Shown: positions 49,317 through 61,836 of the stretch, one piece after another
How positions within the stretch are numbered: the first letter of the stretch is position 1
How the letters are laid out: every line of letters begins with the position of its first letter
NCBI RefSeq assembly: GCF_029227915.1
Contig: NC_079880.1
Span: forward strand, 31,739,501 to 31,803,500
Length of the DNA stretch: 64,000 nucleotides
Source of the DNA: Hydractinia symbiolongicarpus
Taxonomy: Eukaryota; Cnidaria; Hydrozoa; Anthoathecata; Hydractiniidae
Direction of reading: 5' to 3'
Position numbers and translations under genes: made by a program
The notes under the pieces: model-generated
Told to the model about the DNA's origin: nothing
Database searches by the model: none
The model's input: only the letters and a program-made list of their open reading frames with translations

Positions 49317-50591
49317 ATGGCTTTAGAACGCCGTCAACTACTTGCACAGTCTTCTAAAGGTTGTGATATGGGCTTTTGCGGCCTAATAAAGGCCTTACAC
49401 GAGAATGACGTGCTCCCACGTTCTTGCGCAGGTTACCATTGGTCTAGTCCTTCCATTCTTCATGGACTGCGACGTTCTAAGTCGTTTTCCCCAGCGCCAT
49501 GGCTTTAGAACATCGTCAACTACATGCACAGGCCTCTAAAGGCCGTAATATGGCCTTTTGCGGCCTATTAAAGGCCTTTCATGTAAATCACGTGTTTCCA
49601 CGCGCTTGCACAGGTTACCTTTTTTCTAGTCCATCCATCCTACATGGACTACGACGTCTTAAGTCGTTTTCTTCGGCACCATGGCTTTAGAACGCCGTCA
49701 AATACATGCACAGGCCTCTAAAGGCCGTAACATGGACCTTTGCCGGCTAATAAAGGCCTTACGCGTAAATAACGTGCTCCCACGCTCTCGCACAGGTTAT
49801 CATTGGTCTAGTCCTTCCACTCTCCACGGACTGCGACGTTCTAAGTCGTTTTCCCCAGCGCCATGGCTTTAGAACTTTGTCAACTACATGCACAGGACTC
49901 TAAAGCCGTAGTATGGCGTTCTAGAGGCCTAGTAAAGACCTTACGCGTAAATCACGTGTTTAAACGTGCTTGCGCAGGTTACCATTGGTCTAATCCTTCC
50001 ATTCTCCATGGACTACGACGTCCTAAGTCGTTTTCTTTGGCACTATGGCTTTACAACGCCGTCAACTACATGCACAGGCCTCTAAAGGCTGTAATATGGC
50101 CTTTTGCCGCCTAATAAAGGCCTTACACGTAAATCCCCCGGTTCCACGTGCTTATGCAGGTTACCATTGGTCTAGTCCTTCCACTCTCAATGGACTACAA
50201 TATCATAAGTCGTTTTCCCTAGCACCATGCCTTTAGAACGCCGTCAACTACATGGACAGGCCTCTAAAGGCCGTAATATGCCTTATAGAGGCCTAATAAT
50301 GGCGATACACGAAAATCACGTTGTTCCACGAGTGTGTGCAGGTTACCATTGGTCAACTCCTTCTACTCTTAATGGACTACTACGTTCTAGGACGATTTCC
50401 CTCGCACCATGGCTTTAGAACGCCGTCAACTACATACACAGGCCTCTAAAGGCCGTAATATGGCCTTTTGCCGCCTATTAAAGGCCGTACACGTAATTCC
50501 CCTCGGTTCCACATGCTTGTGCAGGTTACCATTGGTCTAGTCCTTCCACTCTTCATGGACTGCGACGTCCTAAGTCGTTTTCCCTAGCACC
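49317..50591 (+). repeat. 8-mer HOR family, 7-monomer unit lacking c
   Basis: Order a (49,317), b (49,499), g (49,681), h (49,863), e (50,045), i (50,227), f (50,409). Length is 1,275 bp, seven monomers plus 1 bp. The b monomer ends with tcttcggcacc, the ending normally found on c just before g, so b and c have fused in register with loss of exactly one monomer length. Confidence 0.88.
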
Positions 50592-52048
50592 ATGGCTTTA
50601 GAACGCCGTCAACTACTTGCACAGTCTTCTAAAGGTTGTGATATGGGCTTTTGCGGCCTAGTAAAGGCCTTACACGAGAATGACGTGCTCCCACGTTCTT
50701 GCTCAGGTTACCATTGGTCTAGTCCTTCCATTCTTCATGGACTGCGACGTTCTAAGTCGTTTTCCCCAGCGCCATGGCTTTAGAACATCGTCAACTACAT
50801 GCACAGGCCTCTAAAGGCCGTAATATGGCCTTTTGCGGCCTATTAAAGGCCTTTCATGTAAATCACGTGTTTCCACGCGCTTGCACAGGTTACCTTTTTT
50901 CTAGTCCATCCATCCTACATGGACTACGACGTCTTAAGTCGTTTTCTTTGGCACCATTGCTTTAGAACGCCGTAAACTACATGCACAGGCCTCTAAAGGC
51001 CGTAATATGGACTTTTGCCGGCTAATAAACGCCTTACATGTAAATCACGTGTTTCCACGCGCTTGCACAGGTTACCATTTTTCTAGTCCATCCATCCTAC
51101 ATGGACTACGACGTCTTAAGTCGTTTTCTTCGGCACCATGGCTTTAGAACGCCGTCAAATACATGCACAGGCCTCTAAAGGCCGTAACATGGACCTTTGC
51201 CGGCTAATAAAGGCCTTACGCGTAAATAACGTGCTCCCACGCTCTCGCACAGGTTATCATTGGTCTAGTCCTTCCACTCTCCACGGACTGCGACGTTCTA
51301 AGTCGTTTTCCCCAGCGCCATGGCTTTAGAACTTTGTCAACTACATGCACAGGACTCTAAAGCCGTAGTATGGCGTTCTAGAGGCCTAGTAAAGACCTTA
51401 CGCGTAAATCACGTGTTTAAACGTGCTTGCGCAGGTTACCATTGGTCTAATCCTTCCATTCTCCATGGACTACGACGTCCTAAGTCGTTTTCTTTGGCAC
51501 TATGGCTTTACAACGCCGTCAACTACATGCACAGGCCTCTAAAGGCTGTAATATGGCCTTTTGCCGCCTAATAAAGGCCTTACACGTAAATCCCCCGGTT
51601 CCACGTGCTTATGCAGGTTACCATTGGTCTAGTCCTTCCACTCTCAATGGACTACAATATCATAAGTCGTTTTCCCTAGCACCATGCCTTTAGAACGCCG
51701 TCAACTACATGGACAGGCCTCTAAAGGCCGTAATATGCCTTATAGAGGCCTAATAATGGCGATACACGAAAATCACGTTGTTCCACGAGTGTGTGCAGGT
51801 TACCATTGGTCAACTCCTTCTACTCTTAATGGACTACTACGTTCTAGGACGATTTCCCTCGCACCATGGCTTTAGAACGCCGTCAACTACATACACAGGC
51901 CTCTAAAGGCCGTAATATGGCCTTTTGCCGCCTATTAAAGGCCGTACACGTAATTCCCCTCGGTTCCACATGCTTGTGCAGGTTACCATTGGTCTAGTCC
52001 TTCCACTCTTCATGGACTGCGACGTCCTAAGTCGTTTTCCCTAGCACC
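50592..52048 (+). repeat. 8-mer HOR, full 1,457-bp unit
   Basis: Order a, b, c, g, h, e, i, f at 50,592, 50,774, 50,956, 51,138, 51,320, 51,502, 51,684 and 51,866. It is almost the same as the following unit at offset 1,457; visible differences include cctagtaaagg/cctaataaagg in a and gctcagg/gcgcagg near 50,701. The i monomer starts with ccatgccttt instead of ccatggcttt, a mark shared with 50,227 and 63,294 but not with 44,161. Confidence 0.9.
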
Positions 52049-52923
52049 ATGGCTTTAGAACGCCGTCAACTACTTGCACAGTCTTCTAAAGGTTGTGATA
52101 TGGGCTTTTGCGGCCTAATAAAGGCCTTACACGAGAATGACGTGCTCCCACGTTCTTGCGCAGGTTACCATTGGTCTAGTCCTTCCATTCTTCATGGACT
52201 GCGACGTTCTAAGTCGTTTTCCCCAGCGCCATGGCTTTAGAACATCGTCAACTACATGCACAGGCCTCTAAAGGCCGTAATATGGCCTTTTGCGGCCTAT
52301 TAAAGGCCTTTCATGTAAATCACGTGTTTCCACGCGCTTGCACAGGTTACCTTTTTTCTAGTCCATCCATCCTACATGGACTACGACGTCTTAAGTCGTT
52401 TTCTTTGGCACCATTGCTTTAGAACGCCGTAAACTACATGCACAGGCCTCTAAAGGCCGTAATATGGACTTTTGCCGGCTAATAAACGCCTTACATGTAA
52501 ATCACGTGTTTCCACGCGCTTGCACAGGTTACCATTTTTCTAGTCCATCCATCCTACATGGACTACGACGTCTTAAGTCGTTTTCTTCGGCACCATGGCT
52601 TTAGAACGCCGTCAAATACATGCACAGGCCTCTAAAGGCCGTAACATGGACCTTTGCCGGCTAATAAAGGCCTTACGCGTAAATAACGTGCTCCCACGCT
52701 CTTGCACAGGTTATCATTGGTCTAGTCCTTCCACTCTCCACGGACTGCGACGTTCTAAGTCGTTTTCCCCAGCGCCATGGCTTTAGAACTTTGTCAACTA
52801 CATGCACAGGACTCTAAAGCCGTAGTATGGCGTTCTAGAGGCCTAGTAAAGACCTTACGCGTAAATCACGTGTTTAAACGTGCTTGCGCAGGTTACCATT
52901 GGTCTAATCCTTCCATTGGCACT
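52049..52923 (+). repeat. 8-mer HOR family, truncated unit
   Basis: a (52,049), b (52,231), c (52,413), g (52,595) and h (52,777). The h monomer has lost 35 bp near 52,917, and the following monomer is an e-type start that switches to the ttttgcagcctatt type near 52,985, ending the regular order. Confidence 0.85.
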
Positions 52924-52924
52924 A
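52912..52924 (+). other. 35-bp deletion ending the second 8-mer HOR domain
   Basis: In the h monomer, atccttccatt is followed at once by ggcactatggc, whereas intact h monomers (for example 51,320) have 35 further bases between. Start-to-start distance is 147 bp. The overlap at the join is TT. Confidence 0.85.
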
Positions 52925-55900
52925 TGGCTTTACAACGCCGTCAACTACATGCACAGGCCTCTAAAGGCTGTAATATGGCCTTTTGCAGCCTATTAAAGGC
53001 CTTTCATGTAAATCACGTGTTTCCACGCGCTTGCACAGGTTACCTTTTTTCTAGTCCATCCATCCTACATGGACTACGACGTCTTAAGTCGTTTTCTTTG
53101 GCACCATTGCTTTAGAACGCCGTAAACTACATGCACAGGCCTCTAAAGGCTGTAATATGGCCTTTTGCCGCCTAATAAAGGCCTTACACGTAAATCCTCC
53201 GGTTCCACCTGCTTATGCAAGTTACCATTGGTCTAGTCCTTCCACTCTCAATGGACTACAATATCATAAGTCGTTTTCCCTAGCACCTTGGCTTTAGAAC
53301 TCCGTCAACTACATGGACAGGCCTCTAAAGGCCGTAATATGCCTTATAGAGGCCTAAAAAAAGGCGATACACGAAAATCACGAGGTTACCATTGGTCAAC
53401 TCCTTCTTCTCTTAATGGACTACTACGTTCTAGGACGATTTCCCTCGCACCATGGCTTTAGAACGCCGTCAACTACATGCACAGGCCTCTAAAGGTTGTG
53501 ATATGGCCTTTTGCGTCCTAGTAAAGGCGATACACGAAAATCACGTGGTTCCACGAGAGTGTGCAGGTTACCATTGGTCAACTCCTTCTACTCTTAATGG
53601 ACTACTACGTTCTAGGACGATTTCCCTCGCACCATGGCTTTAGAACGCCGTCAACTACATGCACAGGCCTCTAAAGGCCGTAATATGGCCTTTTGCCGCC
53701 TATTAAAGGCCGTACACGTAAATCCCCCGGTTCCCCATGCTTGTGCAGGTTACCATTGGTCTAGTCCTTCCACTCTTCATGGACTGCGACGTCCTAAGTC
53801 GTTTTCCCTAACACCATGGCTTTAGAACGCCGTCAACTACATGCACAGGCCTCTAAAGGTTGTGATATGAGCTTTTGCGGCCTAGTAAAGGCGATACACG
53901 AGAATCACGTGGTTCCACGAGGGTGTGCAGGTTACCATTGGCCTAGTCCTTCCATTCTTCATGGACTGCGACGTCCTAAGTCGTTTTCCCTAGCACCGTC
54001 GCTTTAGAACGCCGTCAACTACATGCACAGGCCTCTAAAGGCCGTAATACGGCCTTTTGCCCCCTAATAAAGGCGATACACGAAAATTACGTGGTTCCAC
54101 GTGTGTGTGCTGGTTACCACTGGTCAACTCCTTCCACTGTCCATAGACTGCGACGTTCTAAGTCGTTTTCCCCAGCGGCATGGCTTTAGAACATCGTCAA
54201 CTACATGCACAGGCTTCTAAAAGCCGTAATATGCCTTATAGAGGCCTAAAAAAAGGCGATACACGAAAATCACGTGGTTCCACGAGTGTGTGCAGGTTAC
54301 CATTGGTCAACTCCTTCTACTCTTAATGGACTACTACGTTCTAGGACGATTTCCCTCGCACCATGGCTTTAGAACGCCGTCAACTACATGCACAGGCCTC
54401 TAAAGGCCGTAATATGCCTTATTGAGGCCTAATAATGGCGATACACGAAAATCACGTTGTTCCACGAGTGTGTGCAGGTTACCATTGGTCAACTCCTTCT
54501 ACTCTTAATGGACTACTACGTTCTAGGACGATTTCCCTCCCACCATGGCTTTAGAACGCCGTCAACTACATACACAGGCCTCTAAAGGCCGTAAAGGCCG
54601 TAATATGGCTTTTTGCCGCCTATTAAAGGCCGTACACGTAATTCCCCTCTGTTCCACATGCTTGTGCAGGTTACCATTGGTCTAGTCCTTCCACTCTTCA
54701 TGGACTGCGACATCCTAAGTCGTTTTCCCTAGCACCATGGCTTTAGAACGCCGTCAACTACTTGCACAGGCCTCTAAAGGCCGTAACATGGACCTTTGCC
54801 AGCTAATAAAGGCCTTACGCGTAAATAACGTGCTCCCACGTTCTCGCACAGGTTATCATTGGTCTAGTCCTTCCACTCTTCACGGACTGCGACGTTCTAA
54901 GTCGTTTTCCCCAGCGCCATGGCTTTAGAACTTTGTCAACTACATGCGCAGGACTCTAAAGCCGTACTATGGCCTTCTAGAGGCCTAGTAAAGACCTTAC
55001 GCGTAAATCACGTGTTTAAACGTGCTTGCGCAGGTTACCATTTTTCTAGTCCATCCATCCTACATGGACTACGACGTCTTAAGTCGTTTTCTTCGGCACC
55101 ATGGCTTTGGAACGCCGTCAAATACATGCACAGGCCTCTAAAGGCCGTAACATGGACCTTTGCCAGCTAATAAAGGCCTTACGCGTAAATAACGTGCTCC
55201 CACGTTCTCGCACAGGTTATCATTGGTCTAGTCCTTCCACTCTCCACGGACTGCGACGTTCTAAGTCGTTTTCCCCAGCGCCATGGCTTTAGAACTTTGT
55301 CACATACATGCGCAGGACTCTAAAGCCGTAGTATGGCCTTCTAGAGGCCTAGTAAAGACCTCACGCGTATATCACGTGTTTAAACGTGCTTGCGCAGGTT
55401 ACCATTGGTCTAATCCTTCCATTCTCCATGGACTACGACGTCCTAAGTCGTTTTCTTTGGCACTATGGCTTTACAACGCCGTCAACTACATGCACAGGCC
55501 TCTAAAGGCTGTAATATGGCCTTTTGCCGCCTAATAAAGGCCTTTCACGTAAATCACGTGTTTCCACGCGCTTGCACAGGTTACCTTTTTTCTAGTCCAT
55601 CCATCTTACATGGACTACTGCGTCCTAAGTCGTTTTCCTTGGCACCATGGCTTTAGAACGCCGTCAACTACATTTAAAGGCCTCTAAAGGCTGTAATATG
55701 CCTTATAGAGGCCTAAAAAAGGCGATACACGAAAATCACGTGGTTCCACGAGTGTGTGCAGGTTACCATTGGTCTAGTCCTTCCACTCTCAATGGACTAC
55801 AATATCATAAGTCGTTTTCCCTAGCACCTTGGCTTTAGAACTCCGTCAACTACATGAACAGGCCTCTAAAGGCTGTAATATGCCTTATAGAGGCCTAAAA

Positions 55901-56456
55901 AAGGCGATACACGAAAATCACGTGGTTCCACGAGTGTGTGCAGGTTACCATTAGTCAACTCCTTCTTCTCTTAATGGACTACTACGTTCTAGGACGATTT
56001 CCCTCGCACCATGGCTTTAGAACGCCGTCAACTACATGCACAGGCCTCTAAAGGTTGTCATATGGGCTTTTGCGGCCTAGTAAAGGCGATACACGAAAAT
56101 CACTTGGTTCCACGAGTGTGTGCAGGTTACCATTGGTCAACTCCTTCTTCTCTTAATGGAATTCTACGTTCTAGGATGATTTTCCTCGCACCATGGCTTT
56201 AGAACGCCGTCAACTACATGCACAGGCCTCTAAAGGTTGTGATATGGGCTTTTGCCGGCTAATAAAGGCCTTACGCGTAAATTACGTGCTCCCACGTTCT
56301 TATGCAGGTTACCATTGGTCTAGTCCTTCCATTCTCCATGGAATACGACGTCTTAAGTCTTTTTCCCCAGCGCCATGGCTTTAGAACGACGCAAACTACA
56401 TGTACAGGCCTCTAAAGGCCGTAATATGGCCTTTTGCCGCCTATTAAAGGCCTTTC
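52924..56456 (+). repeat. Mixed satellite domain
   Basis: About 19 monomers. The stretch from about 53,290 to 53,870 repeats 46,970-47,550 (offset near 6,321), including the 18-bp deletion near 53,380. The stretch near 54,540-55,030 resembles 38,145-38,450 and shares its 9-bp tandem duplication. Two g-h pairs occur at 54,737 and 55,101. No gene is present. Confidence 0.82.
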
Positions 56457-58002
56457 ACGTAAATCACGTGTTTCCACGCGCTTGCACAGGTTACCTTTTT
56501 TCTAGTCCATCCATCTTACATGGACTACTGCGTCCTAAGTCGTTTTCCTTGGCACCATGGCTTTAGAACGCCGTCAACTACATTAAAAGGCCTCTAAATG
56601 CCGTAATATAGCCTTTTGCCGCCTAGTAAAGGCCTTACACGTAATTCCCCTCGTCCCACGTGCTTGTGCAAGTTACCATTGGTCTAGTCCTTCCACTCTC
56701 AATATACTACAAGGTCATAAGTCGTTTTCCCTAGCACCATGGCTTTAGAACGCCGTCAACTACATGCACAGGCCTCTAAAGGCCGTAATATGCCTTATAG
56801 AGGCCTAATAAGGGCAATACACGAAAATCACGTGGTTCCACGAGTGTGTGCAGGTTACCATTGGTCAACTCCTTCTACTCTTAATGGACTACTACGTTCT
56901 AGGACGCTTTCCCTCGCACCATGGCTTTACAACGCCGTCAACTACATGCACAGGCCTCTAAAGGCCGTAATATGGCCTTTTGCCGCCTATTAAAGGCCGT
57001 ACAAGTAAATCCCCCGGTTCCACATGCTTGTGCAGGTTACAATTGGTCTAGTCCTTCCACTCTGCATGGACTGCGACGTCCTAAGTCGTTTTCCCTAGCA
57101 CCATGGCTTTAGAACGCCGTCAACTACATGCACAGGCCTCTAAAGGTTATGATATGGGCTTTTGCGGCCTAGTAAAGGCGATACACGAGAATCACGTGGT
57201 TCCACGAGGGTGTGCAGGTTACCATTGGTCTAGTCCTTCCACTCTTCATGGACTGCGACGTCCTAAGTCGTTTTCCCTAGCACCATGGCTTGAGAACGCC
57301 GTCAACTGCATGCACAGGCCTCTAAAGGTTGTGATATGGGCTTTTGCCGGCTAATAAAGGCCTTACGCGTAAATTACGTGCTCCCACGTTTTTGCGCAGG
57401 TTACCATTGGTCTAGTCCTTCCATTCTCCATGGACTGCGACGTCCTAAGTCGTTTTCCCCAGCGCCATGGCTTTAGAACATCGTCAACTACATGCACAGG
57501 CCTCTAAAGGCCGTAATATGGCCTTTTGCGGCCTATTAAAGGCCTTTCATGTAAATCACGTGTTTCCACGCGCTTGCACAGGTTACCTTTTTTCTAGTCC
57601 ATCAATCCTACATGGACTACGATGTCTTAAGTCGTTCTTTTCGGCACCATGGCTTTAGAACGCCGTCAAATACATGCACAGGCCTATAAAGGCCGTAACA
57701 TGGACCTTTGCCAGCTAATAAAGGCCTTACGCGTAAATAACGTGCTTTCACGTTCTCGCACAGGTTATCATTGGTCTAGTCCTTCCACTCTCCACGGACT
57801 GCGACGTTCTAAGTCGTTTTCCCCAGCGCAATGGCTTTAGAACTTTGTCAACTACATGCACAGGACTCTAAAGCCGTAGTATGGCCTTCTAGAGGCCTAG
57901 TAAAGACCTTACGCGTAAATCACGAGTTTAAACGTGCTTGCGCAGGTTACCATTGGTCTAATCCTTCCATTCTCCATGGACTACGACGTCCTAAGTCGTT
58001 TT
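56457..58002 (+). repeat. Copy of the 16.5-18.1 kb segment, about 40 kb away
   Basis: Monomers at 56,739, 57,103, 57,467, 57,649 and 57,831 correspond to 16,822, 17,186, 17,550, 17,732 and 17,914 at a constant offset of 39,917. Shared rare marks include 'cctataaaggccgtaac' (57,690 and 17,773), 'gcaatggc' as monomer start (57,831 and 17,914) and cacgagtttaaacg. A handful of substitutions separate the copies, for example taaatccc at 57,010 for taaagccc at 17,093. Confidence 0.85.
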
Positions 58003-58012
58003 CCCTAGCACC

Positions 58013-59068
58013 ATGGCTTTAGAACGCCGTCAACTGCATGCACAGGCCTCTAAAGGTTGTGATATGGGCTTTTGCCGGCTAATAAAGGCCTTACGCGTAA
58101 ATTACGTCCTCCCACGTTCTTGCGCAGGTTACCATTGGTCTAGTCCTTCCATTCTCCATGGACTACGACGTCTTAAGACTTTTTCCCCAGAGCCATGGCT
58201 TTAGAACGACGTCAACTACATGTACAGGCCTCTAAAGGCCGTAATATGGCCTTTTGCCGCCTATTAAAGGCCTTTCACGTAATTCCCCTCATTCCACGTG
58301 CTTGTGCAAGTTACCATTGGTCTAGTCCTTCCACTTTCAATATACTACAAGGTCATAAGTCGTTTTCCCTAGCACCATGGCTTTAGAACGCCGTCAACTA
58401 CATGCACAGGCCTCTAAAGGCCGTAATATGCCTTATAGAGGCCTAATAATGGCGATACACGAAAATCACGTTGTTCCACGAGTGTGTGCAGGTTACCATT
58501 GGTCAACTCCTTCTACTCTTAATGGACTACTACGTTCTAGGACGATTTCCCTCGCACCATGGCTTTAGAACGGCGTCAACTACATACAAAGGCCTCTAAA
58601 GGCCGTAATATGGCCTTTTGCCGCCTATTAAAGGACGTACACGTAATTCCCCTCGGTTCCACATGCTTGTGCAGGTTACCATTGGTCTAGTCCTTCCACT
58701 CTTCATGGACTGCGACGTCCTAAGTCGTTTTCCCTAGCACCATGGCTTTAGAACGCCGTCAACTACTTGCACAGTCTTCTAAAGGTTGTGATATGGGCTT
58801 TTGCGGCCTAGTAAAGGCCTTACACGAGAATGACGTGCTCCCACGCTCTCGCACAGGTTATCATTGGTCTAGTCCTTCCACTCTCCACGGACTGCGACGT
58901 TCTAAGTCGTTTTCCCCAGCGCCATGGCTTTAGAACTTTGTCAACTACATGCACAGGACTCTAAAGCCGTAGTATGGCGTTCTAGAGGCCTAGTAAAGAC
59001 CTTACGCGTAAATCACGTGTTTAAACGTGCTTGCGCAGGTTACCATTGGTCTAGTCCTTCCATTCTCC
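58013..59068 (+). repeat. 1.06-kb segment duplicated at 61,837-62,892
   Basis: The monomers starting at 58,013, 58,195, 58,377, 58,742 and 58,924 reappear at 61,837, 62,019, 62,201, 62,566 and 62,748 with constant offset 3,824 (21 monomers plus 2 bp). The few differences seen include taagact at 58,173 for taagtct, and gcacagg near 58,398 for gtacagg near 62,228. Confidence 0.87.
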
Positions 59069-61836
59069 ATGGACTGCGACGTCTTAAGTCGTTTTCCCCA
59101 GCGCCATGGCTTTAGAACATCGTCAACTACATGCACAGGCCTCTAAAGGCCGTAATATGGCCTTTTGCGGCCTATTAAAGGCCTTTCTTGTAAATCACGT
59201 GTTTCCACGCGCTTGCACAGGTTACCATTGGTCTAGTCCTTCCACTCTTCATGGACTGCGACGTCTTAAGTCGTTTTCTTTGGCACCATGGCTTGAGAAC
59301 GCCGTCAACTACATGCACAGGCCTCTAAAGGCCGTAATATGGACTTTTGCCGGCTAATAAAGGCCTTACGCGTAAATAACGTGCTTTCACGTTCTTGCAC
59401 AGGTTATCATTGGTCTAGTCCTTCCACTCTCAACGGACTGCGACGTTCTAAGTCGTTTTCCCCAGCGCCATGGCTTTAGAACTTTGTCAACTACATGCAC
59501 AGGACTCTAAAGCCGTAGTATGGCCTTCTAGAGGCCTAGTAAAGACCTTACGCGTAAATCACGAGTTTAAACGTGCTTGCGCAGGTTACCATTGGTCTAA
59601 TCCTTCCATTCTCCATGGACTACGACGTCCTAAGTCGTTTTCTTTGGCACTATGGCTTTACAACGCCGTCAACTACATGCACAGGCCTCTAAAGGCTGTA
59701 CTATGGCCTTTTGCCGCCTAATAAAGGCCTTACACGTAAATCCCCCGGTTCCACGTGCTTGTGCAGGTTACCATTGGTCTAGTCCTTCCACTCTCAATGG
59801 ACTACAATATCATAAGTCGTTTTCCCTAGCACCTTGGCTTTAGAACTCCGTCAACTACATGGACAGGCCTCTAAAGGCCGTAATATGCCTTATAGAGGCC
59901 TAAAAAAAGGCGATACACGAAAATCACGTGGTTCCACGAGTGTGTGCAGGTTACCATTGGTCAACTCCTTCTTCTCTTAATGGACTACTACGTTCTAGGA
60001 CGATTTCCCTCGCACCATGGCTTTAGAACGCCGTCAACTACATGCACAGGCCTCTAAAGGTTGTGATATGATCTTTTGCGGCCTAGTAAAGGCGATACTC
60101 GAAAATCACGTGGTTCCACGAGTGTGTGCAGGTTACCATTGGTCAACTCCTTCTTCTCTTAATTGACTACTACGTTCTAGGACGATTTCCCTCGCACCAT
60201 GGCTTTAGAACGCCGTCAACTACATGTACAGGCCTCTAAAGGCCGTAATATGGCCTTTTGCCGCCTATTAAAGGCCTTTCACGTAAATCACGTGTTTCCA
60301 CGCGCTTGCACAGGTTACCTTTTTTCTAGTCCATCCATCCTACATAGACTACTGCGTCCTAAGTCGTTTTCCTTGGCACCATGGCTTTAGAACGCCGTCA
60401 ACTACATTAAAAGGCCTCTAAATGCCGTAATATAGCCTTTTGCCGCCTAGTAAAGGCCTTACACGTAATTCCCCTCGTTCCACGTGCTTGTGCAAGTTAC
60501 CATTGGTCTAGTCCTTCCACTCTCAATATACTACAAGGTCATAAGTCGTTTTCCCTAGCACCATGGCTTTAGAACGCCGTCAACTACATGCACAGGCCTC
60601 TAAAGGCCGTAATATGCCTTATAGAGGCCTAATAAAGGCGATACACGGGAATCACGTGGTTCCACGAGGGTGGGCAGGTTACCATTGGTCTAGTCCTTCC
60701 ACTCTTCATGGACTTCGACGTCTTAAGTCGTTTTCCCTAGCACCATGGCTTTAGAACGCCGTCAACTACATGCACAGGCCTCTAAAGGTTGTAATATGGG
60801 CTTTTGCCGGCTAATAAAGGCCTTACGCGTAAATTACGTGCTCCCACGTTCTTGCGCAGGTTACCATTGGTCTAGTCCTTCCATTCTCCATGGACTACGA
60901 CGTCTTAAGTCTTTTCCCCCAGCGCCATGGCTTTAGAACGACGTCAACTACATGTACAGGCCTCTAAAGGCCGTAATATGCCTTATAGAGGCCTAATAAG
61001 GGCAATACACGAAAATCACGTGGTTCCACGAGTGTGTGCAGGTTACCATTGGTCAACTCCTTCTACTCTTAATGGACTACTACGTTCTAGGACGCTTTCC
61101 CTCGCACCATGGCTTTACAACGCCGTCAACTACATGCACAGGCCTCTAAAGGCCGTAATATGGCCTTTTGCCGCCTATTAAAGGCCGTACAAGTAAATCC
61201 CCCGGTTCCACATGCTTGTGCAGGTTACAATTGGTCTAGTCCTTCCACTCTGCATGGACTGCGACGTCCTAAGTCGTTTTCCCTAGCACCATGGCTTTAG
61301 AACGCCGTCAACTACATGCACAGGCCTCTAAAGGTTATGATATGGGCTTTTGCGGCCTAGTAAAGGCGATACACGAGAATCACGTGGTTCCACGAGGGTG
61401 TGCAGGTTACCATTGGTCTAGTCCTTCCACTCTTCATGGACTGCGACGTCCTAAGTCGTTTTCCCTAGCACCATGGCTTGAGAACGCCGTCAACTACATT
61501 AAAAGGCCTCTAAATGCCGTAATATAGCCTTTTGCCGCCTAGTAAAGGCCTTACACGTAATTCCCCTCGTTCCACGTGCTTGTGCAAGTTACCATTGGTC
61601 TAGTCCTTCCACTCTCAATATACTACAAGGTCATAAGTCGTTTTCCCTAGCACCATGGCTTTAGAACGCCGTCAACTACATGCACAGGCCTCTAAAGGCC
61701 GTAATATTCCTTATAGAGGCCTAATAAAGGCGATACACGAGAATCACGTGGTTCCACGAGGGTGGGCAGGTTACCATTGGTCTAGTCCTTCCACTCTTCA
61801 TGGACTGCGACGTCCTAAGTCGTTTTCCCTAGCACC
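59069..61836 (+). repeat. Mixed satellite domain
   Basis: About 15 monomers with no dominant order. The stretch 60,960-61,480 is a near copy of 56,770-57,290 (offset 4,188, 23 monomers plus 2 bp), with shared marks such as gtacaagtaaatcccc and ggttatgatatggg. The stretch from 61,487 onward corresponds to 23,640 onward. No gene or other element is present. Confidence 0.82.
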
